DNA from: Forficula auricularia
Taxonomy: Eukaryota > Arthropoda > Insecta > Dermaptera > Forficulidae
Assembly (NCBI GenBank): GCA_024734495.1
Contig: JALMQS010000153.1
Coordinates: 13,978,299 to 14,042,298 of the forward strand
Reading direction: 5' to 3'
Length of the DNA stretch: 64,000 nt
The notes under the pieces were generated by a model. It did not search any database, was not told where the DNA came from, and worked only from the letters and a program-made list of their open reading frames with translations. Positions within the stretch are counted from its first letter, which is position 1, and every line of letters begins with the position of its first letter. This document shows positions 63,709 through 64,000 of the stretch, piece by piece. The position numbers were made by a program, and so were the translations under genes.

Positions 63709-64000
63709 GTGTTTTTTTTAGAGGTATAGAACTTCGAATTGAAATAAAACACAAGAAAATCGTTTTAATGTCCATCAATTTGGCTTTATTGGAAGGATAA
63801 TTTTATGCCATTAATGTTTAAATATGATTTCGGGCATGTGGCCGCCGCGGCTGGCTCGAATAAATCCAATTCTACAGGTCCAATTTTCAACCACTTTTTC
63901 GAGCAAATTTTGTTCAGTGATGAGGCTCATTTTTGGTTGAATGGCTACGTCAACAAGCAAAATTGCCGCATTTGGAGTGAAGAGAATCCACATGAGACCC
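63709..64000. mobile_element. Rearranged Tc1/mariner-like element in the 5'-most visible tum intron
   Basis: GGGTGTTTTTTTTAGAGGTA at 63709 looks like a transposon terminus. On the minus strand 63811-63885 reads NWTCRIGFIRASRGGHMPEI IFKH then stop, the usual C-terminus of an IS630/Tc1-type transposase. On the plus strand, from 63894, FFEQILFSDEAHFWLNGYVN and KQNCRIWSEENPHE give the internal block with the second catalytic Asp (FSDEAHF). The two parts face opposite ways, so an inversion or recombination has occurred. The element runs off the window. Confidence 0.7.

Overview
The window is AT-rich nuclear DNA from an animal, most likely an insect. It has long AT stretches, short exons with GT/AG introns, and very dense Tc1/mariner, Helitron, hAT-, PIF/Harbinger- and TTAA-type elements, a tRNA-derived SINE and non-LTR remnants. 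The exact order of insect is not settled by the sequence. No viral, bacterial or toxin gene was recognised.

One host gene is clear. From about 46.9 kb to the right edge, on the minus strand, lie the last eleven coding exons of the centralspindlin subunit MgcRacGAP (Drosophila tumbleweed/RacGAP50C, vertebrate RACGAP1). I joined the exons by hand. All phases agree, and the 577 residues in the window contain a coiled coil, a serine/basic linker, a perfect C1 zinc finger, a RhoGAP domain with its arginine finger and a short basic tail. The 5' end lies beyond base 64000. Its introns (88 bp to 5.3 kb) are packed with transposons, especially a TTAA-flanked element of about 0.7 kb present in five copies.

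Bases 1 to about 46800 hold no intact host gene that I can support. They are layered mobile elements and their debris: four families of non-autonomous elements with TTAA duplications; a 140-150 bp palindromic family with 8-bp duplications (hAT-like); a TWA-duplicating family (PIF/Harbinger-like), one copy of which sits cleanly inside a mariner helix-turn-helix; deleted Tc1 and mariner copies with intact TIRs; Helitron termini; a SINE with 13-14 bp duplications; a TIR-bounded element carrying decayed THAP-like and SWIM-like coding pieces; and several large foldback repeats.

The most interesting signal is that several otherwise unrelated palindromic repeats share a core of the form CTGANGA(N)-hairpin-GAAAC. 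In the best copies (42.97, 43.5, 23.7 and 61.3 kb) it is followed by GTC and closed by an outer stem. This is very close to a hammerhead ribozyme, with one consistent extra nucleotide at the base of stem II. Islands of higher GC at 19.3-20.3, 28.1, 33.0 and 39.5-39.8 kb remain unexplained.
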